A DNA stretch of 35,976 nucleotides, taken from Gallionella sp. Lineage in GTDB: Bacteria > Pseudomonadota > Gammaproteobacteria > Burkholderiales > Gallionellaceae. Below the pieces are notes generated by a model. That model had not been told where the DNA came from and ran no database searches. It saw only the letters and a list, made by a program, of their open reading frames with translations. Made by a program: the position numbers and the translations under genes. The stretch covers positions 1 through 35,976 of the forward strand of contig JARCRR010000122.1 in the NCBI GenBank assembly GCA_029850565.1. Direction: 5' to 3'. Position 1 is the stretch's first letter; every line of letters begins with the position of its first letter. Shown here in pieces: positions 19,071 to 28,168 of the stretch.

Positions 19071-19673
19071 ATGGCCGTACTCGTAGGTAAGCAAGCACCC
19101 GATTTCAATGCTGTTGCCGTCATGGGCAACAACGACATCAACGAAACCTTCAATCTCAAGAAGCATATCAGCGGCAAATACGCCGTGGTCTTCTTCTATC
19201 CGCTGGACTTCACCTTCGTATGTCCTTCCGAACTGATCGCTTTCGATCACCGTCTGGAAGAATTCAAGAAACGCAATGTTGAAGTCATCGGTGTTTCCAT
19301 CGACTCCCAGTTCTCCCACTTCGCCTGGAAGAGCACACCGATCAACAATGGCGGTATCGGTCAAGTGAAGTATCCATTGGTTGCTGACATCAAGCACGAG
19401 ATCTGCAAGGCATACGACGTGGAAGCAGAAGGTGGCGTCGCATTCCGTGGCTCCTTCCTGATCGACCGCGCGGGTGTGGTGCGTCACCAAGTGGTGAACG
19501 ACCTGCCGCTGGGCCGCAACATCGACGAGATGCTGCGCATGGTCGATGCTTTGCAATTCACCGAAGAGCACGGCGAAGTCTGCCCGGCTGGCTGGAGCAA
19601 AGGCAAGGCAGGCATGGGTGCTTCGACTGAGGGCGTGGCGAAATACCTGGCTGCACACGCAAAAGAACTGTAA
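19071..19673 (+). CDS. Typical 2-Cys peroxiredoxin (AhpC/Prx family)
   Basis: 'FYPLDFTFVCPSELIAFD' peroxidatic Cys and 'EEHGEVCPAGW' resolving Cys. Confidence 0.95.
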   Translation: MAVLVGKQAPDFNAVAVMGNNDINETFNLKKHISGKYAVVFFYPLDFTFVCPSELIAFDHRLEEFKKRNVEVIGVSIDSQFSHFAWKSTPINNGGIGQVKYPLVADIKHEICKAYDVEAEGGVAFRGSFLIDRAGVVRHQVVNDLPLGRNIDEMLRMVDALQFTEEHGEVCPAGWSKGKAGMGASTEGVAKYLAAHAKEL

Positions 19674-19694
19674 TCGACCTGTTTGTTTCACCCA

Positions 19695-19728
19695 AAAGGC
19701 TGCCGTGTCCCGGCAGCCTTTTTGTTTT
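19695..19728 (+). terminator. Rho-independent terminator after peroxiredoxin
   Basis: AAAGGCTGCCG-TGTCC-CGGCAGCCTTT followed by TTGTTTT. Confidence 0.92.
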
Positions 19729-19778
19729 GTGGAACACTGATAAAATACCCGCCATCATTGGGCTTGCGGGATGTTGTC

Positions 19779-21224
19779 ATGCTGATCTGGTTCGTCGTTC
19801 TCTATCTGTTGTTCTCTGTCGGTGTCGGGATATACGCTTCGACGCGGGTGCACAATTCCCGTGATTTCGTAGTGGCCGGGCGCAATCTGCCTTTACCTAT
19901 CGTCACCGCCACGGTGTTCGCCACTTGGTTCGGTGCGGAGACGGTGCTGGGCATCTCTGCCACCTTCGTGAAGGAGGGGATGAGTGGTGTGGTGGCCGAT
20001 CCGTTCGGTGCCAGTTTGTGTCTGGTCATCGCGGGACTGTTTTTCGCGCCGCTGTTGTATCGAATGAATCTGCTCACCATCGGCGATTTTTACAGGGCGC
20101 GCTACAACCGCGCGGTCGAGTTGATCATGACGATCTGCATCATGATCTCCTATCTCGGCTGGGTGTCGGCACAGGTGGTTGCGCTGGGGCTGGTGTTTAA
20201 TCTGGTGAGCGGCGGAGCCGTCGAACAGTCGACCGGGATGTTCATCGGTACGGGCATCGTGCTGGGCTATACCATGTTCGGCGGTATGTGGTCGGTAGCG
20301 TTGCTGGATTTCGTACAGATGACGGTCATCATGGCGGGCATGTTGCTGATTGCGGTGCTGGTGAGCGGGGATGTGGGCGGCGTGGGTAATGTGGTAAGTC
20401 ATGCACAGGCTGCCGGCAAACTTCAATTCCTGCCGCAAGGCGGTTATGAAACATGGATACCTTTCATCGGTGCGGGTATCACCATGATGCTTGGTTCTAT
20501 TCCACAGCAGGATGTATTCCAGCGCATGACCTCGGCCAAGGACGAAAAGACGGCGGTGCGCGGTTCTGTCGCGGGGGGCGTGTTGTATTTTGCTTTTGCC
20601 TTCGTGCCGATGTTCCTCGCCTATTCCGCCACCCTGATCGACCCCAAAGTGTTCGGCGATATGATCGCGAGCGATTCTCAGATGGTATTGCCTAACCTGA
20701 TTTTGTATCACACCCCGCTGGTGGCACAGGTGTTCTTCTTCGGCGCGCTGTTGTCTGCCATCATGAGTACGGCTTCCGCCACGCTGCTGGCACCGTCGGT
20801 GATGTTCACCGAAAACATCCTCAAGCATTTCGCGCTGAAAAACATGAGCGACCAGCAGATGTTGCGCACCATGCGCATCATCGTGCTGACTTTCGGTAGC
20901 TTCGTGTTGTGGTTCGCGCTGCACTCCGAAGCTAGCATCTTCAAGATGGTGGAGAACGCGTACAAAATCACGCTGGTCGCTGCGTTCGTGCCTTTGGCTT
21001 TCGGTCTGTATTGGAAGCGCGCCAACACACAGGGCGCGTTGCTTTCCATCGTGCTGGGGCTTTCGGTATGGTTGCTGATGGAGGCATTCCAGCCGAGCCA
21101 AATTTGGCCGCCGCAACTGGCGGGCTTGCTGATGAGTGTGCTCGGTATGTTGCTGGGATCGTTGCTGCCGAATCTGATTGGCAGGCAAGGTGCGGTACAC
21201 CATCACCGGCATCCTTCCGCATAA
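19779..21224 (+). CDS. Sodium:solute symporter family protein
   Basis: 'YASTRVHNSRDFVVAGRNLPLPIVTATVFATWFGAETVLGISATFVKEG' SSS-family N-terminus, about 13 TM; start at internal ATG 19779. Confidence 0.9.
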   Translation: MLIWFVVLYLLFSVGVGIYASTRVHNSRDFVVAGRNLPLPIVTATVFATWFGAETVLGISATFVKEGMSGVVADPFGASLCLVIAGLFFAPLLYRMNLLTIGDFYRARYNRAVELIMTICIMISYLGWVSAQVVALGLVFNLVSGGAVEQSTGMFIGTGIVLGYTMFGGMWSVALLDFVQMTVIMAGMLLIAVLVSGDVGGVGNVVSHAQAAGKLQFLPQGGYETWIPFIGAGITMMLGSIPQQDVFQRMTSAKDEKTAVRGSVAGGVLYFAFAFVPMFLAYSATLIDPKVFGDMIASDSQMVLPNLILYHTPLVAQVFFFGALLSAIMSTASATLLAPSVMFTENILKHFALKNMSDQQMLRTMRIIVLTFGSFVLWFALHSEASIFKMVENAYKITLVAAFVPLAFGLYWKRANTQGALLSIVLGLSVWLLMEAFQPSQIWPPQLAGLLMSVLGMLLGSLLPNLIGRQGAVHHHRHPSA

Positions 21225-21257
21225 CCGTCATCTTGCTGTCACAATTCTTTCATACCA
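21225..21257 (+). promoter_or_regulatory. Candidate Pho box (three 11-bp-phased CTGTCAT-like heptamers)
   Basis: CCGTCAT-CTTG-CTGTCAC-AATT-CTTTCAT-ACCA, upstream of phoB. Confidence 0.6.
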
Positions 21258-21369
21258 TCATTAAACTGGTGTAGTCGGAAAGAGTGTTCCCCATCCCAAA
21301 CCTCCCCCCGATGGGAGAGAGGGAACCAACCGCTACACGGAGATATTTGATTCACTGATGGAGAAAACA

Positions 21370-22059
21370 ATGACGACAGCGAACATCTTGGTGGTGGAAG
21401 ATGAACCGGCGATACAAGAACTACTCGCGTTCAATGTGGCGCAATGCGGCTACCGTCCGATACAGGCTTATGACGTGGCAAGTGCACAAGCCGAGATTAA
21501 CCGCGCTTTGCCGGACCTTATCCTGCTGGACTGGATGTTGCCAGGCACTTCGGGTGTCGAATTCGCACGGCGCTTGCGTGCCGATTCACGCACACGCGAT
21601 ATCCCCATCATCATGCTCACCGCGCGCACCGAAGAGCACGACAAAGTGCTGGGGCTGGAATCGGGTGCGGACGACTACATCACCAAACCTTTCTCCCCGC
21701 GCGAGCTGATGGCGCGCATCCGCGCGGTGCTGCGTCGTCGTGCACCGCAGATGACCGATGAGACAGTGCGTGCCGAGGGTATCGAGTTGTCACCCACCAC
21801 GCATCGCGTGAATGCCAAGGGGGTGAACGTGGATCTGGGCCCGACCGAATTCCGACTGCTGCATTTCTTTATGACCCATACCGAGCGCGTCTATAGCCGC
21901 ACGCAATTGCTCGACCAGGTGTGGGGTGATCATGTGTTCGTGGAGGAGCGCACCATCGACGTGCATATTCGCCGCTTGCGCCAAGCGTTAGAGCCTTCTG
22001 GCTTGGATGGCTTGGTTCAAACCGTGCGCGGGAGCGGCTATCGTTTTTCCAAAAGCTAG
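21370..22059 (+). CDS. phoB: Phosphate regulon response regulator PhoB
   Basis: Receiver '[17 protein letters not shown]...[11 protein letters not shown]' and winged helix '[34 protein letters not shown]'. ATG 21358 also possible. Confidence 0.93.
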   Translation: MTTANILVVEDEPAIQELLAFNVAQCGYRPIQAYDVASAQAEINRALPDLILLDWMLPGTSGVEFARRLRADSRTRDIPIIMLTARTEEHDKVLGLESGADDYITKPFSPRELMARIRAVLRRRAPQMTDETVRAEGIELSPTTHRVNAKGVNVDLGPTEFRLLHFFMTHTERVYSRTQLLDQVWGDHVFVEERTIDVHIRRLRQALEPSGLDGLVQTVRGSGYRFSKS

Positions 22060-22127
22060 TTAAGCACTGCCCCGTGGTTCGCATCACCCGTATAATGTCG
22101 TCAGTCAATCTATGAACGGTATAAACC

Positions 22128-23423
22128 GTGAGCGATTTCTGGCAACGCGCCTTAGTTTACCCATTCGTTCTGCTCGTGCTCTCCCTGATGTTGTGGGCGA
22201 TAGCGGGCGCGCTGCCTGCCGCAGTGTTCTTCGGTGTCGGAGCGTTGTGGAGACTGTTCTTCCATCTGCGCAATCTGGCTGATCTGCAACGCTGGCTTGC
22301 AGCGCCTGAAACACAGGATGTCCCCGATGGCTCAGGTCTTTGGGAAGATGCTTTCTCGCGGCTGAACAAGATGATGCGCAACTTGCGCAAAGAGCGCGAG
22401 AAACATGCGGCCGCTTTGTTGCAGATGGAGCAAGCGACGGGAGCGCTTCCGGATGGCGTGGTTATCCTGGATGCCTCCGACCGCATCGAATGGTGCAACT
22501 TGCTGGCGGTGCAACATTTTGGCTTGGATGCGGAGCGCGACATCGGGCAGCAGATCACTTATCTGGCACGTCAACCTGAATTCGTACAATACTTGGCGAT
22601 GCGCAATTTCAGTGAGCCGCTCATCCTGCGTGAGTCGCGTCAGGGCGGTGTCGTGCTTTCCATCAAGCTCATCTCCTACGGTAAAGACAAGCACCTTCTC
22701 ATCAGCAGCGACATCACCCAGCTCGAACGTATCGAGACCATGCGCCGCGATTTCGTGGCGAACGTGTCGCATGAATTGCGCACCCCGCTCACCGTAGTGA
22801 ACGGTTTCGTCGAGACCATGCACGATATGCCGCATCTGGAGAACGACATGGCCCGGCGTGCCCTCAACCTGATGGGTGACCAGACGGTGCGCATGGAGAG
22901 CCTGGTGGACGATCTGCTCACTCTGTCGCGTTTGGAGAACGACCAGAATCCCGTACGAGAAGAGAGCGTAGATGTCAGATCTCTGCTCAATGAGATATTC
23001 CGCGAAGGTCAGGTGTTGAGCAATGGCAAACATCAATTACACCTTGAAGTCGAGAGTGACGCGAAGTTGTCGGCCAGTCGGGAGGAGTTGCGTAGCGCAT
23101 TCACCAATCTACTGACCAATGCCATTCGTTACACGCCGGAAGGTGGCGAGATAACGTTGCGTTGGGCCGAGAAAGAGGGATGTCCGGTCTATTGTGTGCG
23201 CGATAGTGGTATTGGCATCGCACCACAACACATACCGCGCCTGACTGAACGTTTCTACCGGGTCGACCGCAGCCGCTCGCGCGAGACCGGCGGCACAGGG
23301 TTGGGCTTGGCTATCGTCAAGCACATCGCCATGCGCCATCAGGCCAAGTTGGATGTGGTGAGTGAAGAAGGCAAGGGCAGTACATTCTGTTTGATCTTTC
23401 CAGCGAAACGTTCCGCACATTGA
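22128..23423 (+). CDS. phoR: Phosphate regulon sensor histidine kinase PhoR
   Basis: H-box 'RRDFVANVSHELRTPLTVVNGFVETM', G boxes 'DSGIGIAPQHIPRLTERFYRVD', 'GTGLGLAIVKHI'; GTG start; follows phoB. Confidence 0.94.
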   Translation: MSDFWQRALVYPFVLLVLSLMLWAIAGALPAAVFFGVGALWRLFFHLRNLADLQRWLAAPETQDVPDGSGLWEDAFSRLNKMMRNLRKEREKHAAALLQMEQATGALPDGVVILDASDRIEWCNLLAVQHFGLDAERDIGQQITYLARQPEFVQYLAMRNFSEPLILRESRQGGVVLSIKLISYGKDKHLLISSDITQLERIETMRRDFVANVSHELRTPLTVVNGFVETMHDMPHLENDMARRALNLMGDQTVRMESLVDDLLTLSRLENDQNPVREESVDVRSLLNEIFREGQVLSNGKHQLHLEVESDAKLSASREELRSAFTNLLTNAIRYTPEGGEITLRWAEKEGCPVYCVRDSGIGIAPQHIPRLTERFYRVDRSRSRETGGTGLGLAIVKHIAMRHQAKLDVVSEEGKGSTFCLIFPAKRSAH

Positions 23424-23496
23424 CGTTGGATTGACGAGAAGCCATCCATGGATAATGAGAGCGTAGAATTCGCCCATATCGATTCGGCAAACCATC

Positions 23497-26400
23497 ATGA
23501 GTAAGCCCGCACTTGATCTGCTCACCTTTAATCAATCCTTCACTGAGCAAGAGCAGCATTTGAAATACAAAATCGCCTTCCTGAATAGTGTGTTTTCCTT
23601 GGCGGTGCTGGTCGCATTCGTCATGGGATTCTACCGCTGGCAGCACAGCCAACTGATGGGTGCGATCGACTTCGCTTTCTCGGCGGTCGGGCTGCTGGTG
23701 CTGTACTACCTTAGACGGCACAAGGAGCATCTGGAGGGCATCAGTACACTGGCCATCGTCCTTGCCTATTTGCTGTTCCTTGCGGTCTATCTGCTGGCTA
23801 GCGAAAATCTGATGCGCCTGTCGTTGTTCTTCCTGCTGTCGGCTGCAGTGTTCTTCCTCAAGGGTAACAAGGTGGGGCTCGGGTGGTTGGTGTTCATACA
23901 ACTCACCATCATCTTGCCGCATCTGATGCCGTCCTTCAGTGCCGACTATTCTCACATAGACATCGTCACCACCTGCCTGTATCTGAGCGCGCTCTACCTG
24001 ATCTTCTGGAATTACGAACGTCAGAAGGAGCAGTTTCACCAGCGCGAGCAATTACTCACCATGCAAAGAGGAATAGATCAGCGATTGCATCTCGCACTTG
24101 AATCGGCGCGCATGGGTGTCTGGGAGTTTGATTTACGCACACGGAAGTTGTTCTGGTCACCCGAGGTCTACCGCTTGTTCGACATTGAGGAAGAGCCCGC
24201 ATCGATGGAATTGCTCAAGAGAGTGGTTCATCCGGACGATTTAGAAGCGATGCAGGCGGCGATGGATCGCACCGCGACCACTCGGGAACCGTACTTCGTC
24301 GAGTTCCGCATTGTTGCTTCCGGCAAATTGCGTTGGGCGGAAGACAGGGGGGAAGTGCAATACGATCCGGAGGGGCGCCCGTTGCGGGTGATCGGCACGG
24401 TGCAGGACATCACGATGCGCAAGGACACCGAGGCCGCATTGCGCGAGAACCAGAAGCGCCTCCATCTGGCATTGGGAGCTGCCAAGATGGGCGTGTGGGA
24501 GCTTGATGTTGTGACGCACCGGCTCTATTGGTCACCGGAGATATATCTTGCTTTGGGTATTGAATCCTCCGATCCGACGGAGGATGACATCCGGAAGATG
24601 ATGCATCCGGAGGATGCGCCCAGGGTGTTCCGGGAGGTGGAGACTGCACTCGCAGAGCGAACCACAGGCGTCAGGTCGCAATACAGGATCATCACCCCGG
24701 ACGATCGGTTGATCTGGGTGGATGCCGAGGGTGAACTCCAGTTCGATGCACAGGGCGTGCCCTATTCGATTATCGGAATTGCCAGGGACATCACGGAATA
24801 CAAGGTGACGGAAGAGGCGATGGAGCATTCGCGCCGGCAACTGGAAGAGCAGCGCCATTTGTTTGAGACCATATTGGACAACGCTCCGTTGGGGATATGG
24901 ATGACCGATACCAAGGGCAAGATCCAGTTCATCAATAACGGGTTTTGCTACGCGACAGGGGTTTCGGAGGAAGCTTTTCTCGCTGCCCCCCATTACGCCG
25001 ATGTCTTGCCGAAATCGGTTACAGAAAGCTGCATGAAGTCCGATCGCGAATGTCTGGAACAGGATGCTCCCCATCTTTCACTGGAGTGGTTGCCGTTCGT
25101 GGATGGCCGCGAACATCTGTTGGAGATCACCAAGGTGCGCGTGAAGAGCAGGGACGGTACCGTCCTTGGCTTGATCGGCCTGTCGGTCGATGTCACCGAG
25201 CGCAAGGAACACGAGAAACAACTGGAGCAGATCGCACATTACGATGCGCTGACCGGTGTGCCGAACCGTGTGCTCTTGGCTAACCGGTTGGCGCAAGCAC
25301 TGGCTTATACCAAGCGCGACAAGACGTTAATGGCGGTGTGCTATCTCGATCTTGATGGGTTCAAGCCGATCAATGATAGCTTCGGACACGAGATCGGCGA
25401 CCAGGCACTGGTCGAGATCGCACGGCGCATCAAACATACGATTCGAGCAGAGGATACCGTGGCAAGACTGGGCGGCGATGAGTTCGTCGTGTTGCTGGTC
25501 GGGATGCAAGTCTCCGATGAGTATGAGAATAGCCTGAATCGATTGCTGCGATCCATCGAGCAACCGATCGAGATCAAAGGGCAGTCGATACGGCTTAGTG
25601 CAAGTATCGGTGTCGCATTGTGTCCAGGCGACGATCTGGATGTCGATACGCTGCTGCGGCAAGCCGATCAAGCGATGTATGTGGCGAAACAATCAGGTAA
25701 GAATCGATATCACCTGTTCGATTCGGCACAAGATATGCGCGTCCGTTCGCATCACGAGTTGGTGGAGCAGATCAGGAACGGGTTGGCTCAAGGCGAATTC
25801 GAGCTGTATTACCAGCCCAAGGTGGAGATGCAGACGCGCCGCCTGATGGGGGCGGAAGCATTGATCCGCTGGCATCATCCGCAACGAGGCTTGCTGCTTC
25901 CCGCAGAGTTTCTACGCGCCATCGAGAACACCGAGGTCGAGATCGAAGTGGGTGAATGGGTGATTGCCAGTGCGCTTGAACAAATGAGGAGTTGGCGGGA
26001 AGCGGGAAGTGATATCGATGTGAGCGTCAACATCTCCGCCTACCATCTGCAATCGCTGGGTTTCGTCGAGAGATTGCATGCGCAGATGCAGCACTTCAGT
26101 ATGGAGCAGAGCAAAAATACCTTGCAGATCGAAGTGCTGGAGACTGCCGCGCTTGAGGATGTCGAGAAGGTTGGGAACATCATCCACTCGTGCAGGGAGT
26201 TCGGCGTGAGCTTCGCTCTGGATGATTTCGGAATCGGCTATTCTTCGCTCAAATATTTGAGCTTTTTCGACCTGGATGCTTTGAAGATCGACCAGTCTTT
26301 CGTGCACGATATGATGGTCGAAAAAGGAGATCACGCCATCGTGCAGGGTATCATCGCACTGGCGAAAGCGTTCGGGCGCGAGGTGGTGGCTGAAGGGGTG

Positions 26401-26532
26401 GAGAATGATGCCCAATATCAAACTTTGTTGCTGATGGGCTGCCAAGTAGGACAGGGGAACGGGATCGGCCTGCCAATGCCTGCCGCCGCACTCATCGAAT
26501 GGGCTAAGGCGGTTAAACCGGTCTCCCCTTGA
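23497..26532 (+). CDS. Membrane-anchored PAS(x3)-GGDEF-EAL protein
   Basis: N-terminal TM helices, tandem PAS repeats, third PAS, 'RAEDTVARLGGDEF', 'GAEALIRW', 'DDFGIGYSSLKYL'. Confidence 0.94.
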   Translation: MSKPALDLLTFNQSFTEQEQHLKYKIAFLNSVFSLAVLVAFVMGFYRWQHSQLMGAIDFAFSAVGLLVLYYLRRHKEHLEGISTLAIVLAYLLFLAVYLLASENLMRLSLFFLLSAAVFFLKGNKVGLGWLVFIQLTIILPHLMPSFSADYSHIDIVTTCLYLSALYLIFWNYERQKEQFHQREQLLTMQRGIDQRLHLALESARMGVWEFDLRTRKLFWSPEVYRLFDIEEEPASMELLKRVVHPDDLEAMQAAMDRTATTREPYFVEFRIVASGKLRWAEDRGEVQYDPEGRPLRVIGTVQDITMRKDTEAALRENQKRLHLALGAAKMGVWELDVVTHRLYWSPEIYLALGIESSDPTEDDIRKMMHPEDAPRVFREVETALAERTTGVRSQYRIITPDDRLIWVDAEGELQFDAQGVPYSIIGIARDITEYKVTEEAMEHSRRQLEEQRHLFETILDNAPLGIWMTDTKGKIQFINNGFCYATGVSEEAFLAAPHYADVLPKSVTESCMKSDRECLEQDAPHLSLEWLPFVDGREHLLEITKVRVKSRDGTVLGLIGLSVDVTERKEHEKQLEQIAHYDALTGVPNRVLLANRLAQALAYTKRDKTLMAVCYLDLDGFKPINDSFGHEIGDQALVEIARRIKHTIRAEDTVARLGGDEFVVLLVGMQVSDEYENSLNRLLRSIEQPIEIKGQSIRLSASIGVALCPGDDLDVDTLLRQADQAMYVAKQSGKNRYHLFDSAQDMRVRSHHELVEQIRNGLAQGEFELYYQPKVEMQTRRLMGAEALIRWHHPQRGLLLPAEFLRAIENTEVEIEVGEWVIASALEQMRSWREAGSDIDVSVNISAYHLQSLGFVERLHAQMQHFSMEQSKNTLQIEVLETAALEDVEKVGNIIHSCREFGVSFALDDFGIGYSSLKYLSFFDLDALKIDQSFVHDMMVEKGDHAIVQGIIALAKAFGREVVAEGVENDAQYQTLLLMGCQVGQGNGIGLPMPAAALIEWAKAVKPVSP

Positions 26533-28159
26533 GCGGCTCTTGTGCCGCTTGGGTAAAACTGACACGCTCAAAATCGCTGCCTTTTTCCACACTGAATCCC
26601 AGAATTACATTCTGCTTGCTGTGGTCCGGCAGATTGAGTTCCAGCGCTCGACCGGCGACGAACCAATCGCGTGGCAGGATCAAACTGGCGTGGATGTGCA
26701 ACTTCTCTATGGCAGGCAATATCAGTGCGGGTGCAGATCCGTATTGAGCGTTTCCACTATCGGCGTTGCCGCGCACCACAGCCGCCTGCGGTTGTCCCGG
26801 CAGATAGTTGACGCCGATGTAGAGATGCCCGCTATGGGTCACGTTCACTGCGTTGAGCGCGGCCAATTTCAGCGCGGTTGAGTTCGGCGTGGACACACTG
26901 ACGATCTGGTTGGCACCGAGGCGTTCGCCGATCTTTGTCTTGCGCAATAGATGGCCCCGAATCAGGCTATCCTCATCGACCAGCCACTCCTCTGGCAGGA
27001 ATCCCAACTCTTTTAGGTCATGCTGTCCGGTATCATCCAGTACGCGACCGAAGGTTTCGATCTGATGCTGGATATCTTGAATCGCCTTGGAAACATCCTT
27101 GACCGGTTTGAATGGTTTGCGCGCGATTTGCGCGTAGATCTGTTCCAATCCGATACATAGATGTCTGACATCCGCCTCGCGCGGGACATCCGCCAACGAA
27201 TCCGGGCGAGTTTCGCACCAGCAGCGGTGAAGTTTGTTGAGCAGGGCGATGCAATCTTTGTTCGTCAGGTCATCGCCCAGATCGGCCTGTGCGGGTGATT
27301 GGCCCTGTTGCAGCAATATCGTCTTTACACGTATCTGCTTGGAAAGCGGAACCATCGCCATGAATCGCATATCGTGACTGTCGCGGGCATACCGGATCGA
27401 TTGCAGGCCTTGCGCTCCGGTAAGGTCGACCACCAGCGGCGGCGCATCATTTTTGCTGACACTGCATCGCGGTTCGACGCTGAGCGCCTCGCTCCATTGC
27501 GCCAACCAACGCTCTGCGCAGTGCCAGTGATGGCGTGGCAGTCCCAGCAGACGTGCGCGATGCATCAACAGCGTTCGTGCGTACAACGTACGGCAAGTGA
27601 CAGGATGGCCTGCATGATAAAGCGCATCGACCACCGCCTCTTTGTGAACATCGAGCGATTCGGCGTGAGCATACAGTGAATGAAATTGGGGCCAAATCTT
27701 CCCGTCGGGTTCGCATCCCGCGCGCAAAAAATCGCCGATCTGCAAACTGCTGTATTGCAAACAACGCTGGTACAGCAGCGCAGTCTCGCCGACGAGTTGT
27801 TTGTCGCCCGCCTCTGCCACTTGCAGGCAACGCAGATAACCGTTGAGCATGTTCTGCCACAGATTGGAGAGGGAGAGGAGCAGGATGAATTCTTCGTCAG
27901 ACAGCGGCAATTTCTTGCCGGTCAGTTTCTTGGCGAAGTCGTTCTGTACCACGGCCACCGTTTCGCGCAACGCTTCCAAAGTCTGCAAACGGTCGCTGCC
28001 GCGAATCGGGCAACGGTTCAGTTCATCCAGTTGTTTGCGCAACGTACCGTGAGCGAGATTGAGATTCGTCAGTTGTAACTGACTCAACCACTTGGTGCAG
28101 GATGCCGCATCTTTGAATGCAGGTTGGGCGAGGTCGTCGGTGGGTTCGAGGGGTAGCAT
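26513..28159 (-). CDS. Uncharacterised 548-aa protein (possible PilZ-like C-terminal domain, unproven)
   Basis: Long ORF with coherent coding character; helical N-terminal half, beta-rich C-terminal part ('LHIHASLILPRDWFVAGRALELNL'). No confident family assignment. Confidence 0.75.
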   Translation of the reverse strand: MLPLEPTDDLAQPAFKDAASCTKWLSQLQLTNLNLAHGTLRKQLDELNRCPIRGSDRLQTLEALRETVAVVQNDFAKKLTGKKLPLSDEEFILLLSLSNLWQNMLNGYLRCLQVAEAGDKQLVGETALLYQRCLQYSSLQIGDFLRAGCEPDGKIWPQFHSLYAHAESLDVHKEAVVDALYHAGHPVTCRTLYARTLLMHRARLLGLPRHHWHCAERWLAQWSEALSVEPRCSVSKNDAPPLVVDLTGAQGLQSIRYARDSHDMRFMAMVPLSKQIRVKTILLQQGQSPAQADLGDDLTNKDCIALLNKLHRCWCETRPDSLADVPREADVRHLCIGLEQIYAQIARKPFKPVKDVSKAIQDIQHQIETFGRVLDDTGQHDLKELGFLPEEWLVDEDSLIRGHLLRKTKIGERLGANQIVSVSTPNSTALKLAALNAVNVTHSGHLYIGVNYLPGQPQAAVVRGNADSGNAQYGSAPALILPAIEKLHIHASLILPRDWFVAGRALELNLPDHSKQNVILGFSVEKGSDFERVSFTQAAQEPLKGRPV

Positions 28160-28168
28160 GAGCCAAGT

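Noticed and set aside
19893-21212. 439-aa ORF on the minus strand
   Set aside because: Fully antisense to the clearly coding symporter; His/Arg/Gln-rich shadow translation with no recognisable domain.
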